In this document: positions 12,554 to 23,398 of the stretch, in pieces
Numbering within the stretch: position 1 is the first letter of the stretch
How the letters are laid out: each line of letters opens with the position of its first letter
Source: Polytrichum commune
Lineage: Eukaryota > Streptophyta > Polytrichopsida > Polytrichales > Polytrichaceae
DNA length: 64,000 nucleotides
Reading direction: 5' to 3'
NCBI GenBank assembly: GCA_950295325.1
Contig: OX485803.1
Location: 65,177,554-65,241,553 of the forward strand
The notes under the pieces: model-generated
Seen by the model: only the letters and a program-made list of their open reading frames with translations
What the model was told of the DNA's origin: nothing
Databases searched by the model: none
Translations under genes and position numbers: made by a program

Positions 12554-13546
12554 TTAGTTTGTATGCTTGGTGGGGGCCAAGAATAAGCCATAATCTATTT
12601 GGAATTATACTTTGTTTAGTTCCATAGCATAGCATTACATTAACAAATTCATGTGTGAAAAACACATGTGAAGCAATATCTTGATATTATTAGAATGGAA
12701 CGGCTAATAACAGCTAAACAATGTTATGATCACTTATAAGTCAACTATGAAAAAGACAGAGAGTGAAAAAAGAAGGAAAAAGGGTGAAGGTAAAAAAATG
12801 AAATACTCATTGGGCATATATTATGAGAATCAACACATCCACTTTTTGGTGCATGGTCACTCCTCTTGGTTCATGTTTGATGTACACCTAAGGTAGGAAC
12901 ACTTTAAACCAAGAAGTGAAGGTATTGTGCATACACGTGGCTAACCATATGAACCCAAAAATTTAACAAAAAGTTTGAAAAATCCAAGCAAAAACAGATC
13001 TCATGCAAAAAAATTCTATTTCCCCCCGATATTGATACAAATACAAGTTTCTGAAAAGAAAATTGTGTTGGCACCCAAAACCGTCATGGGGAAAACCCTC
13101 ATGCTCGCAGGGTGAACATTCTCAAATGCAACGTGTATTTATTATGCAGGACTTCGAGGGTGTTGATGACTTTGGATGTTGTCTTGGTATGAGGTGCTCC
13201 TTCCTACCTTATACCAAAGTGAGGGTTTGAACATCCCACTTTTCCTAAACCCGAGAATTGTAGTTGTTAGAGCATGGAAGTTTGGCCGACCGCAGATTAG
13301 TCACACGTGGAGTTGAATTATATATGTGGGGGCCAGAGAGCCCTACTCATATGAAGTCGGGATTGTAGCATAACCTGTCCTGTAGTGTAGTAGTTGTTCA
13401 GCAATATCATGGAAGCCAGCCAATGAAACCGATGCCATGACCCCCGACGTCAGATCCTTTAAGTCTGCGGAACTCTCCATGCTATACAGGTGCACACCTC
13501 CATTTCTCTGCTGAAAGAGCATCATGTGGGCTGTCTGTAATAAGTA

Positions 13547-13958
13547 CTCCCTCCGTTTCAAAATAAAAGTTATGTTTTGATATAAACTGCGTTACGAAAT
13601 GAAAGTGGCATTTGGTGAAATTTTTCTCAAGCTTTTGTCAAACGAACGGGAATGTTGTTAGAAACAATGTAAAATGTTGTTGCTAATGAACTACCAAGTC
13701 AAATAACAATTTACACTTGTTTAATGATTGATATTTGGACTCGACGGCGTTATCGCACATCAACGCGGTTTTATGCGTGAGATCAATTGGTGTCAATCGT
13801 CAATGGCGATGAACGGGTGTTACTATGAACACCCCTAGACGCCGGAAAGTGTTTAGTGAGAGCTATGCAATGCACACAGTTTTGTGCTAAACATGCGAAA
13901 AATGACCTTAAGTCCACGGGTTTTCTGAAACGTAACTTTTATTCTGAAACGGAGGGAG
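13547..13958. mobile_element. Stowaway MITE
   Basis: The left end CTCCCTCCGTTTCAAAATAA is mirrored at the right end by ATTCTGAAACGGAGGGAG, the classic Stowaway terminus of flowering plants. The left flank is TA (13545-13546); on the right TA has become TC. The element is 412 bp and non-coding. Another TA-type MITE begins 6 bp downstream. Confidence 0.9.
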
Positions 13959-13963
13959 TCGTA

Positions 13964-14067
13964 CACTAAAACACGATATTTAGTGTCACTTACTACCAGA
14001 GTTACATATTCGTATGTAATTTTATGATTGATGTACTTATTTTTACCAAGTAAAGATGTTAACATCC
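13964..14067 (-). mobile_element. TA-inserting MITE, short type, truncated
   Basis: It starts next to TA (13962-13963) with CACTAAAACACGATATTTAGTGTCACTTACTA. Its interior matches the reverse complement of the copy at 38921-39141, so it lies in minus orientation. It breaks off before the other terminus, where a hAT-type MITE fragment begins. Confidence 0.65.
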
Positions 14068-14068
14068 T

Positions 14069-14190
14069 ACAATGTTCCAAAAACCGGTGGTTAGTTATAG
14101 ATGAACTGGTTGAGTTTGAGAAACAACCGGTTGAAGTTGGAGACTTCAGGAGAATTAGTGATCGTTTTAGAGGAATCTATTCAACTGAAA
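14069..14190 (+). mobile_element. hAT-type 225-bp MITE, partial copy
   Basis: AACCGGTGGTTAGTTATAGATGAACTGGTTGAGTTTGAG and the following sequence up to GAGGAATCTATT match the left half of the 225-bp family seen intact at 57638-57862 and 54238-54462. The right half is lost. Confidence 0.65.
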
Positions 14191-14339
14191 GAGGAAAGCA
14201 AAGTACGACCATCAAGGCAAAAATCTGAGAACATGACTCAAGGGGAATCAAGATATAATGTTCAACTTCGGTCAAATTTTCATAGTAAGCATTAAAATGC
14301 TTTCTAGAGGCAATGAGACCTTTAAACACACCATATTGA

Positions 14340-17300
14340 ATCGATTTCATCCAACACATTTTGATAAGCCACATCAAGAGCCTTAGCAAAATTCTTAAGT
14401 GTCCTTTGTCAGTCAAACCTATCATAGTCAATGAGAGCATACCAAAGTACTTTTGGGGCTTTCTGTCATGGTCACTTCATGCCATTCCATACAAGTTCAT
14501 TGCTCTGTCGCTAAATAATCCAAGGCATATCCCTTCTAAGAAAAAACTAGATAGGATGAAATTTTTTGATTGACTTATTGAGGTTCTTATCAAGAAGGCA
14601 TTGGAGCATGGAGAAAGCTCGCCGAGAACCAACATTAGTATGCTTGACAAGTGATTGCTAGACATTATTGGCCGCATAACGCCAAACTTGTTGCACCAAC
14701 AAGCAAGTAAAGAACACATGCTCCACTCAAAAGATCACAAGGGGGCAACTCTTACCCACTTTATCCAATACCTTCCTCTTCAATCATTAATTGCCACAAC
14801 TTTGTGAAAATTTGACCACATAAAAGTTGTTTCCTTCTGAGCCCAACGTTAATGCCAAATCACATTCCATTTAGGAAAGACTAAGGGAGGAACAAAGTTC
14901 TTCCACTTCATGGCAATAAGTTTGATGAGTGTTGATCCTTGGTAATCCAAGTCTGCCCAAACTTAGCCGAATGCTCTGGAAGGAAGTTTGATCAAGCCAC
15001 CACCTTCGTGCCGAATCAAAGAACAACTTATCAATCCTCCCAAAAAAAAATTAAGAAAATTGAGCCTTAGAGGCCCCCCTAGTAACAATATCAACATGGA
15101 GTCTAGCCATCCAACTTTGGAACTCAACATGTATGGGAGAATTTACCGATGTGGGCCACACAACTGAGGGAGTAGAATATTGTCCTTAAGTTAGAATGTT
15201 CCCCATATACTCAACACTCACATGCACATGTTCATAAGGTAGAGGGTGCTTAAACCAACACTTTAAGCTATTGCACATAAGCATGGCTATGTGGTTGATA
15301 TATAAAAACTTTAAAAATAAAAATGAAATCATATTAACATAGATTTTGGACTAAACATAGGTGTAAAGACCCAAAAAAACCTCAATTAAATATTAGATGA
15401 TTATTCAAATTCAAAACCATTACACTAAATATACCTATTAATAGTGAGTGTGGGAAATTAGTGAAGGTGATACTAAATTTCTTTATGGTATGAAATTAGT
15501 GTCACCAAAAGATCTAGGAAGCATTGCTCATCATGGCACTTGGTTTCATTGAAAGTACCAACACTTGGCATGAAAGCATTAGCATTTGGCATGAAAGTAC
15601 AGGTACTTGGCACTATTACTAAAGTATTGGCACTTGACACTTTTCAATGAAAGTACCGGCACTTGGCTCTATTCATTGACAAGTATGTGGCACTCATTAA
15701 TCATAAGCACGCACTAATTTACTTGAAATCTATGGTAAATGAGCATGTATTCATGAATTTGGTGTCTCTCATTAAAAATTTCAACCTGGGGTAATTTAAA
15801 GATTTAGCTAGTAGATTATGCGTGTGACTTGAATTAGTACCACCCTCACTAATTGATATATTCAATGTAGCTTCCTTAACCCAATCCCTAGGCCCTGTGT
15901 ATGATGACCTTTCATATGATGAGGATCCCCCCCCCCCACCCCCCACCCCCAGTCCCTTCATTGCCTAGAACCAACACAAGATAGTTGGGTACTAGACCCA
16001 AGCTACATCAAAGCCCAACTAGTAACAGTGTGCAAAGCCACATGACCACCTCCATGATTCCACCTGGTTTGGCTGCAAAACCGACACCTTGCGTCCCAGG
16101 TGCGGACCCCCTTTATGCTTTGTGGGCCTACCTCTTTGGCTTGTGAATAGAATGACTAGACCCCCCCCTCCCCCGTATAGAATGGCTAGAATAGGCACTA
16201 ACAAGCCATCTCTCAACCCACCTTGAACCGACCTGAGCTAGAGTGGAGCGTGTTACGTATCCTACGTGAAGACAGTGGAGGCAGGTATGAGGTGATGCTG
16301 CTAATGACACCTAAAACTATCATTCCGTGGACCCAGGCACTCCTATACCATGGGGAATGGTTCCAAGTAGTAGAATGTAAACAAATGGGAGGCATTTAGG
16401 TGTTGGTTTTGGGTGGGGTGTTGATTTTAGCATCCTCTACCTTATATAAAACCCTTCATATATCTGGCTTTCACAATCCACAGCAGACTGGAGTCCGTAA
16501 TGCAATTGAACTAACCTACCCATTCTTTGGGGTCTCGGAAAATTCTCTATATTGTTCCAAGAGCTTAAACCAAAAATCTTCAAAGATGTCAATAGGCAAA
16601 AAACTTTAGCCAAGCATCTTTCCAAGTCATCTTTCCAAGAGATTATTCCGTCCAGGATCCCCAATGTCCTTGAATTGCCCTGATTCTTTCTAATACACAG
16701 TGCAAGCCCTATCCATGGTGATGACAATTATCAAACCTGGGTATTCCAGTCCAACTATATATCGTTGAGTTGAAATGTGGTTTCCATATCCAAGGGAGGA
16801 ATATTTTGAACAGTCCGAGCTACAGCTCTCCACGATTCAGCATTGTGATGCCAAACCTTCATGCCACCTCTGATGGAGAAATCAGAGGAAATGCACCACA
16901 AGGTGGAAAGCTCCCACCGGCCATGCTTGGATGATATGAGTTAAGAAATAAGATACCTCAAGATGAGTTGGAGATTTGATTGGCTGGGGAAGAGCACTTG
17001 AATCACCCACTTGCACATCAAAACATTCGTAGTAATCTTCAAGCGAGGTCGGACTCAGAGCACTAGCTCTCGATTGAAGCGTGCACTCATCCTAGATAAC
17101 CGGAGAGCTCGAGCAATGTTCTCCGTTTCATACCAAAGGCAATTCCTCAGTAGGCTTTGATCCAGCTCAGAACCTTCTTTGATCCGCCCGCACTGCTACG
17201 AAGCACGAGACAGATGACACCAATATTTGGTTAACAATCAAGGGATGACTTGCCAAAGATGGGTGAATCAAGCTCCAATAAGTCAATTCCCCGCAAATCC

Positions 17301-17580
17301 GAACGGCAAGGAAACTATCAATTTGTCCTGGAGACCGAGATGCAAGCCAGAAGGAGTGACCAAGTGATTTGGAGAGGTCCCCATGAGCCGCCCACTTCCA
17401 CTGATATTCCCCGAGCCAACCGAGTTTATATACATCAAGCCGCACCAGTAAGGACACTCCTTGTCCAGTGAATCTCCAATCTAGAAGCCAACCCAAACGC
17501 ATGAGGAATTCTAACAAGATTGTGAACACTAGCATGTTTCTTTGCTTTGACTGTGAAAGAGGTGCCAACCGCATGCTCAT
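14340..17580 (-). pseudogene. L1-type LINE ORF2, C-terminal remnant (LINE fragment 2)
   Basis: The minus strand from 17580 downwards reads as the region downstream of the reverse transcriptase core of a plant L1. Identifiable pieces are EYQWKWAAHGDLSKSLG and GELTYWSLIHPSLASHP (about 17460-17260), CKWVIQVLFPSQSNLQLILR (near 17000), a CIRKNQGNSRTLGILDG block (16727-16437), and KETTFMWSNFHKVVAINDWRG followed by a degraded zinc-knuckle region (about 14830-14680). The same order occurs in the complete LINE at 31-36.7 kb (DLSKLLG, KWIVKAIEPGESNLQLML, AFIWSI, AVAVNEWRARI), so this is a diverged relative. Frames are interrupted throughout. The reverse transcriptase core and endonuclease are absent, as expected of a 5'-truncated insertion. 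Limits are approximate. Confidence 0.75.
15535..15700. repeat. Imperfect short tandem repeats with TTGGCA cores
   Basis: Variants of GAAAGTACYRGYACTTGGCA recur about six times over 165 bp, with irregular spacing. A C-rich tract lies farther on at 15927-15950. No gene is visible here; the repeats lie inside or beside LINE fragment 2. Confidence 0.5.
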
Positions 17581-18112
17581 GAATCATTGATGCACATGAT
17601 CTTCATGAAGAACAATGCCTTAAATGAGATTCCTACGAACTACAGACTTAACTGTGACATTCAAAGCCTCTGTTACAATGAATGAAATGAAGTGACATCA
17701 TTTTAAAGACCGAAAAGGCTAATGGGGTTGCAAGTACATCAGATGGTTTCAAACTAGTTAATTCTCTAAGTGGCGGAGGCCGGTGGCCTTCTAAGAGAGA
17801 GGCTAATGTTAACTTGTTGGTTTAATTGAAAGAAAGACTTGAGGCTCCTTCAAACTATGTTCTCAAATAGTGATGGAAACTTATCTCTAATGGGGTTGTA
17901 TAGGGGACATTCCAACACAAAATGTGCCTCATTTCAACTGCATTATAAGAGCAAAAGTGGCATGATCTAGTATCTCTAGAGATAGGATAATCGTCCATCG
18001 TCCAATTCCAATGGCAAGTCTATAGTTCGCCAGAGGACATTTTTGCCTAGTGTCTCCAAAGAGGGAAATCCTTAGCATAGTTATTAATGTGAACAAAGGC
18101 ATCCATATCTTA

Positions 18113-18835
18113 CACTAGTAGAAAACTATGCCCAAAAGAACCGCAGCTGAAATTGGCTGTGGTTCTTTTGACCAGCCTAATCTGCAATCGCTAAACGACT
18201 ACAAATATTTCTTTTTCGTTTTTCAATTGCAATTTTAAATGTTTTTGGGCTTGTAATATATCGTTGGAAAGGTATTTTCAAGACCTTTCCAACGGTATAT
18301 TACATGCCCCTAAAATACTAAAATTTCAGTTGCCAAACCCCCCAAAAACATATAGTCGTTTAACGACTACAAATCAGGCTGGTCGAAAAAACCACAGCTG
18401 ATTTCGGCATAGTTTTCTACTACAGTAACCTCCCGCTTAAGTACGCACCCGTTTAAGTACGCATCTTGATTGAGTACGCATTTTTTGGCAAAAAAATTAG
18501 GCTTCAAGGGTTATTAGTTGAACATGTCATGAATCGTCATTTGGCGTAAGTTTTGAAGTTTTTTGCATTTGGCTTTGAGGCCAACCGCTCGGATCTTGCT
18601 CTGAAATGATTCAAACGATTTCTTAAGGTCATCGAATGTTTCATGTGCTTCTGCTTGAACTTTAGGGCAGAGCAGCTGATCCTCGATGTTGACAACATGC
18701 TTATAAAGAGAGTCAAAACCCTGGAATATAACTTCGTTTTCTAAACCAACATTTCTAAAGTACGCACCTACCAACTAAGTACGCACAAACTGCGCAGGTT
18801 CAAGTTGCGTACTTAAGCGGGAGGTTACTGTAGTG
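18113..18835. mobile_element. CACTA-type MITE, copy A, interrupted by a pogo-like element
   Basis: The left end is CACTAGTAGAAAACTATGCC. The right end is GGCATAGTTTTCTACTA, then the inserted pogo-like element, then GTG. The core is a long inverted repeat around GTTGGAAAGGTATTTTCAAGACCTTTCCAAC, and subterminal arms repeat GCTGAAATTGGCTGTGGTT-type sequence. Flanks are TTA and CTA, a 3-bp duplication with one change. CACTA ends with a 3-bp TSD indicate the CACTA superfamily. Without its insertion this copy is about 313 bp. Confidence 0.8.
18423..18830 (-). mobile_element. pogo/Tigger-like deletion derivative inside the MITE terminus
   Basis: This 408-bp element has near-perfect 25-bp TIRs starting CAGTAACCTCCCGCTTAAGT, with TA on each side (18421-18422 and 18831-18832). 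The minus strand at 18774-18514 encodes the last 86 residues of a pogo-type transposase. This stretch is charged and helical and ends KKLQNLRQMTIHDMFN, like the QTTLDSFF-style tails of Tigger/jerky proteins. The catalytic domain is gone, so this is a non-autonomous internal-deletion derivative. TIRs also carry tandem TTAAGTACGCA motifs. It sits in the CACTAGTAG terminus of the older MITE. Confidence 0.85.
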
Positions 18836-19080
18836 CTAGAAAATGATTCTAACCATTTTTATAGAAACAATTGGCATCCCTTGTTTAAGCATAATTTTAA
18901 ACAAAAAATCTTAATCGACTCCATCATATGCCTTATTGAAGTCTAGCTTGAGGAAAACAAAGTTCTTGTTGGGTTCTTGAGCCCATTGGATGAAATCATG
19001 AATAAGATGAATGTTGTCTAGAATACGCCGGAGCGGCATAGTGTCTGGGGAGATTCTTGGACATAATCAGTCAAAATCCT

Positions 19081-21030
19081 AGTATTTCCAAGTCCAACTG
19101 GTTATACGTTGTGCTCTTTCGGTTTTTCTTCATTGAAATTAGGTATCTCCACAAAGTCCAAAAGAACCTTTGTAATGGAGGTGACTATTGATAGTGATAT
19201 GTAGGCGCTAACTAATAGCAAGCAGAGGACTTCGTTGAAGAGGACTAGATAAACTTCGGAACGATTGACAAGCTCGTCTCCCTCGAGCTATGTTGAAACC
19301 CATGCATAAATTGGATGCTTCAAAAATATAGAAAATTGTAACATTTTCATAATAAAATGTCTACACTTTTTCAAGGGCATGAATTTCCATTTTAGTATCA
19401 ACATCAACCAATGCCATATAGCGCCACCCAAGCAATGTGTGCACGCCAAGGATGACACTCTTTAAGATAATAAAAGTTTGATTGGAAAAGAGGATCCTCT
19501 ATATTCATACATCAAACTAGAATGCCCTCTTGATTTTGGTCCCTTTAAAATTTATAGTGGGATGCAGGTACATGGTGGCGCCTTGGGGGGTGGGGGGTGC
19601 TCTACTGTAAGAGTCAAAGCCACATGCCGTGGCAACCATTATACTTCCAACCTCTCTGAAGTAGTGGTGTTGCTTATATTACCACTCTTGGTAAATGGAT
19701 AGCTTTATATTGAGTGATATATGGCAACATTGATAGTAAAAAATGCTTTGGACACCAAAAATACATCTAGATACGATAGACAACGTGGCGTGGCCAGGCT
19801 GTCACCCCATCGTTCCCTACTACTCCTTGCAGTCCACCTCCAATTTAGCGAAACATTCTAGAGAAAACAAAGGTCACATGCCCAAGAGTATGAAGAAGTA
19901 AAACATGTGACCCAAAAAAGAGGAAACAAAGGTGGAAAGGTGGGGGGACCATGGGTGCAAAAGGTTAGTATGGTGGTGGGAAGTCAAGGGAGGTGGTGGC
20001 ATGGAGGAGGGGCATGGGGGCATGGGCATGGGCATGGGCATACATGCATATGGTTGCCTGGGCTTAAGGCGTTGAGGTGGTTTGGGATATTAGTTCAAAT
20101 GCATGGATGCAATGGGCCAGGAAAACACAGGTCCAAGCCGGTATGTTACAATGAAATTGGATTGTGTGCTAAACATAGTATCAAACAATCTAGTAGTTTC
20201 ATTGTCAACACAAACGGAGGGAGGGGGTACGTGTTCACTTAAAAAAGAAGACAATCTTCACTTTGACCTCCTACTACTTTTGCATCTCTTACTTGTCTCA
20301 TTCACAATGGCCTAACCGGATGAGATCATTCTTGACTTCCCCAACGGTCAAAATCGCATGTGGAGTTGGAAGTGGCCACAATGGAGCCGCCTACCTAATA
20401 GAGGGATCTTGTTGTAGCGGATGACTCATCCAGCCTTATTAGACTTTAATTCTAAACGCATCCCGACGGAAGTTCGACTCATAGCCTCATTTGTGCAGAG
20501 AGCATCTGAACCTGCCATTCGACTAGCATCTGCATGTGCTCATGATCACTCTTTGTAATCTCATGATCACCCTCTTATTAGAAACGACATCAGAGGACGT
20601 GGCAGGCCATTTTCGCCAATAAGTTAATCAAACGTAAGGCCATTTAATGGTAGCTAGCCGGGCCTGGATCGGTGGCCCTTTCACCAAGCAAGCTAGCTGA
20701 GACAGGTCTGGTCATAATTGCTTATAGCTTATACTATATATATCATGCCTGAGGATAGAGCTCACTCAGCCCTAACGTAAGGTACCAGTGCCCTCCATTT
20801 CACAAACTTCAGCAACTTATGTAGGCTAAATTATACTGACTGTGAATCACTCGGAGAGTACTGGCAGGGTCCACTGGGTCCAGGAATTCAGAGGGAGGCG
20901 GGTGGCAGCCCATGTGATTGCACAGATTACTACCTGGATCTCCAGTTATCCCCTAAAGGGCCCACAGTGGACCTTTGAAGATTTCACCCTAATTGTCCCG
21001 TTTTCTTAATTGGTGTGAATTGTCATATTA
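19081..21030. other. No recognisable gene
   Basis: Frames at 19478-19702 and 19907-20242 are short and low-complexity. The second crosses a GGGCAT tandem run near 20015-20040. A dispersed-repeat motif (GAAATTGGATTGTGTGCTAA) lies at 20153. Confidence 0.4.
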
Positions 21031-21517
21031 GGGGCGGTTTACACCATAGACCATGAACTCATCCCATGGAAGATGCCTTATTCCGCGGTACGAGTTCATG
21101 GTCTACATTTCATGGTCCGAGTTCTTAAAAATTTGATTTACAAAGCCGTTGGGCCCCTCACTAGGTGTAAACCGAATGTGGACCAAGAGGAATGATCATG
21201 CGGCAAGAAGTGGATGTGCTGATTTTTTAATATAAGCCCAAAAAGGGCAGTTTTGGGAAAAAATGACGTTTGACCATTTTGTTCACTTCAATTTGCCTTC
21301 ACTTGCCTACACATGCCTTCACTTATCTTGTCACTTAGTTTTTTCTTCTTTTCGCCTTAAAGTTTGATCATTCTCTCGTCATCTCTTGGGCTTCAACTGT
21401 CTTCACTTCTTGTTAAATGTGTCGAAGATGTGGCTTGCAAATCTTCTCACAACAATTTTTACAAAAAAAATGAGCGATTCAATTTGTACATGTGACATGT
21501 ACCTTGTTTTGTCACTA

Positions 21518-21615
21518 CACTAAATAGGATATTTAGTGTTTGATTATATCTAATGTTGTTACCACCCAACCTTGCTCAACACTAAATTTCAATTCTTTGA
21601 TAATTAATGTTAGAA
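21518..21615 (+). mobile_element. TA-inserting MITE, long type, truncated
   Basis: It begins next to TA with CACTAAATAGGATATTTAGTG and follows copies 5781 and 9379 through GATAATTAATGTTAGA, then stops. The right two thirds are missing, and a CACTA-type MITE fragment follows directly. Confidence 0.7.
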
Positions 21616-21619
21616 GATT

Positions 21620-21815
21620 TCCCATTGCGCTTCTTTTGACCACCCTGATCTACAGTCATTAAACAACTACGTATTTTTGTTTTTTGTTTTGCAACTGTAT
21701 TTTTTAAACATTTTGGGGCGTGTAATATACCGTTGGAAAGGTATTTTAAATACCTTTCCAACGGTATATTACACGCCCCAAAATTCCAAACATTGCAGCT
21801 GGTAGACTAAAAAAA
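21620..21815. mobile_element. CACTA-type MITE, copy B, both termini missing
   Basis: It holds the family core: GGGGCGTGTAATATACCGTTGGAAAGGTATTT and its inverse, a near-perfect palindrome, plus TTCTTTTGACCACCCTGAT on the left and the GCAGCTGG arm on the right. The CACTAGTAG terminus is absent on both sides. Confidence 0.75.
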
Positions 21816-22235
21816 CAAATCTGCACTTGAATTCTTAAGTTCTAGATGTCCCGCGTTGTTTGATGAAACACGTGTAAGCCGGTTTAAGGGGTAGGGCAAG
21901 GTAGTGTTGGTATGTCTCATGGGCTATAATATAATTAAGGCACATAAAAGGTAGATTCATTAAAACATTCTTGAAATAGCATTTCTTTGACATTGGCCCT
22001 GCCTTTTCCTACCAGACCACCTCTCTTGGCTCTCCCACCGCAAAACCCGTTGGACCATGTCATTGCATTTATTAGGCCTTAAAAATTATATTTTGGGGAC
22101 CTCAACCTTCATGGTCCCTCTGGCATTTTTTCCTTAGTGTAAACCGAAGTTGTCCCGGGACAACTTCAAGAGCCAATCAGCTGCCTTGCAGAGCCCTGGT
22201 CCAACTTCATGGTCCATAGTGTAAACCGCCCCTTA

Positions 22236-23398
22236 GTATAAGATATACGATAATCCATTCTTCAATATTGTACTGATCATGGCAATCATTATGTTCTTGA
22301 ATAGAATACTATAGATCATTTGAGAATGATTCGGCTGGAATGATTTAGTTCAACATGTTGCACAATTAGAAAGGGGGGAAGGGGGTTATGCCCCAATGGA
22401 ATTCATCAATTTCAGTCACCTTGCACTAATTGTAATTTCCTCAAAAGGCGACATTTTGTCTTCCCAACATTCACACATGAATGTGTTGCATGTAAAGAAA
22501 AATCTAGAGTTTAAGTTTTTAATTTTCTTTGGATTCCTGGGGCTTGGTTGGTGTGCATGTTGAATATGAGTTGCTTTAACACCATTTGCCACCCCACATT
22601 TGCAAACCACCTCACAACACACCAAGGCATATGCCTAAATCGCAAACAACCAAACGAAAACTAGCAAATCTATGCAAACACAACACACACGCAACCTTAA
22701 TCCCTACCTAGCACCAAAACCGCCATCCAGATGACACAAATTGCCACTCCTTCCACCCCGCCACCCTCAATCACATACAAATACCAACAAATCTAGCAAC
22801 TAAAACACCATTACTAAGCCTACTAATCACCAAGGATTAGGATGAAGATGCGCATTTGCCATTCTCAGCCTCACCATCACCGCATGCACTAAGGACTTCT
22901 CTGCTTAGTACAAACTCAACCACAACCTATTGGATGAACCCCGTCCTTATAGACCTGCATCAAACCACCAAAACACTCCATGAAGGCCCCTCCTGCCCAA
23001 CATCATGCCCCATCCTGCCCACTAATTAAGTCTCACAACCAATAGTAGACCGGTACTTATCCATTCGGACCATCACAACCACGACCTTGACAATAGCCTC
23101 AACATAAGCCCACCTTGCAGCCCTCCCCAAACCGGTATTAGGAATCCCAAGAGACATTGCATCATAAGACTTGCATTTGTAACTACCATCACCATAAGAT
23201 ACCTTGCAACAAAAAAAATTGCCAAACATAGGTACGATCAATAAGACTTATGAGATCAAAATGCAAAGTGGCCATGTCAAGGAATTAGAACCCTAGTAAC
23301 CCGGAGCAACCAACAATAACACAACGTTGAACATGTAGAAAGAGCAAATGGGCACCGCCGGCTCGACCCAACACTAAGCTGAAGACATCGACAAACAA
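22236..23398. other. No recognisable gene
   Basis: C/A-rich sequence from 22620 to 23380 lacks stops in short patches only. It precedes the pseudogene at 23399 and could be its decayed 5' part, but no motif supports this. Confidence 0.3.

Larger units (their letters stand above)
17700..19080 (-). pseudogene. Second non-LTR retrotransposon remnant (LINE fragment 3), split by a MITE
   Basis: On the minus strand, 19080-18890 encodes reverse transcriptase motif A and its upstream context: RISPDTMPLRRILDNIHLIH, then NFVFLKLDFNKAYDGVD. Below the inserted MITE, 18060-17830 encodes the C-terminal cysteine/histidine region (CHFCSYNAVEMRHILCWNVP) and a downstream segment. The wording of both parts differs from the L1 copies in this window, so it looks like another LINE lineage or a much older copy. 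The palm motifs B and C that should lie between the parts are missing, so an internal deletion preceded or accompanied the MITE insertion. Several stops and frameshifts are present. Confidence 0.65.
21031..22232. mobile_element. Tourist-like element, 1.2 kb, with nested MITE fragments
   Basis: The left end is GGGGCGGTTTACACCATAGA and the right end, read inward, is GGGGCGGTTTACACTATGGA. TTA flanks both sides (21028-21030 and 22233-22235), giving a PIF/Harbinger-type insertion. GTGTAAACCGAA recurs in both subterminal regions in opposite orientation. Two other elements sit inside: a left fragment of the TA-type MITE from 21518 and a piece of the CACTA-type MITE at about 21620-21815. No transposase frame is present, so it is non-autonomous. 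Confidence 0.8.
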
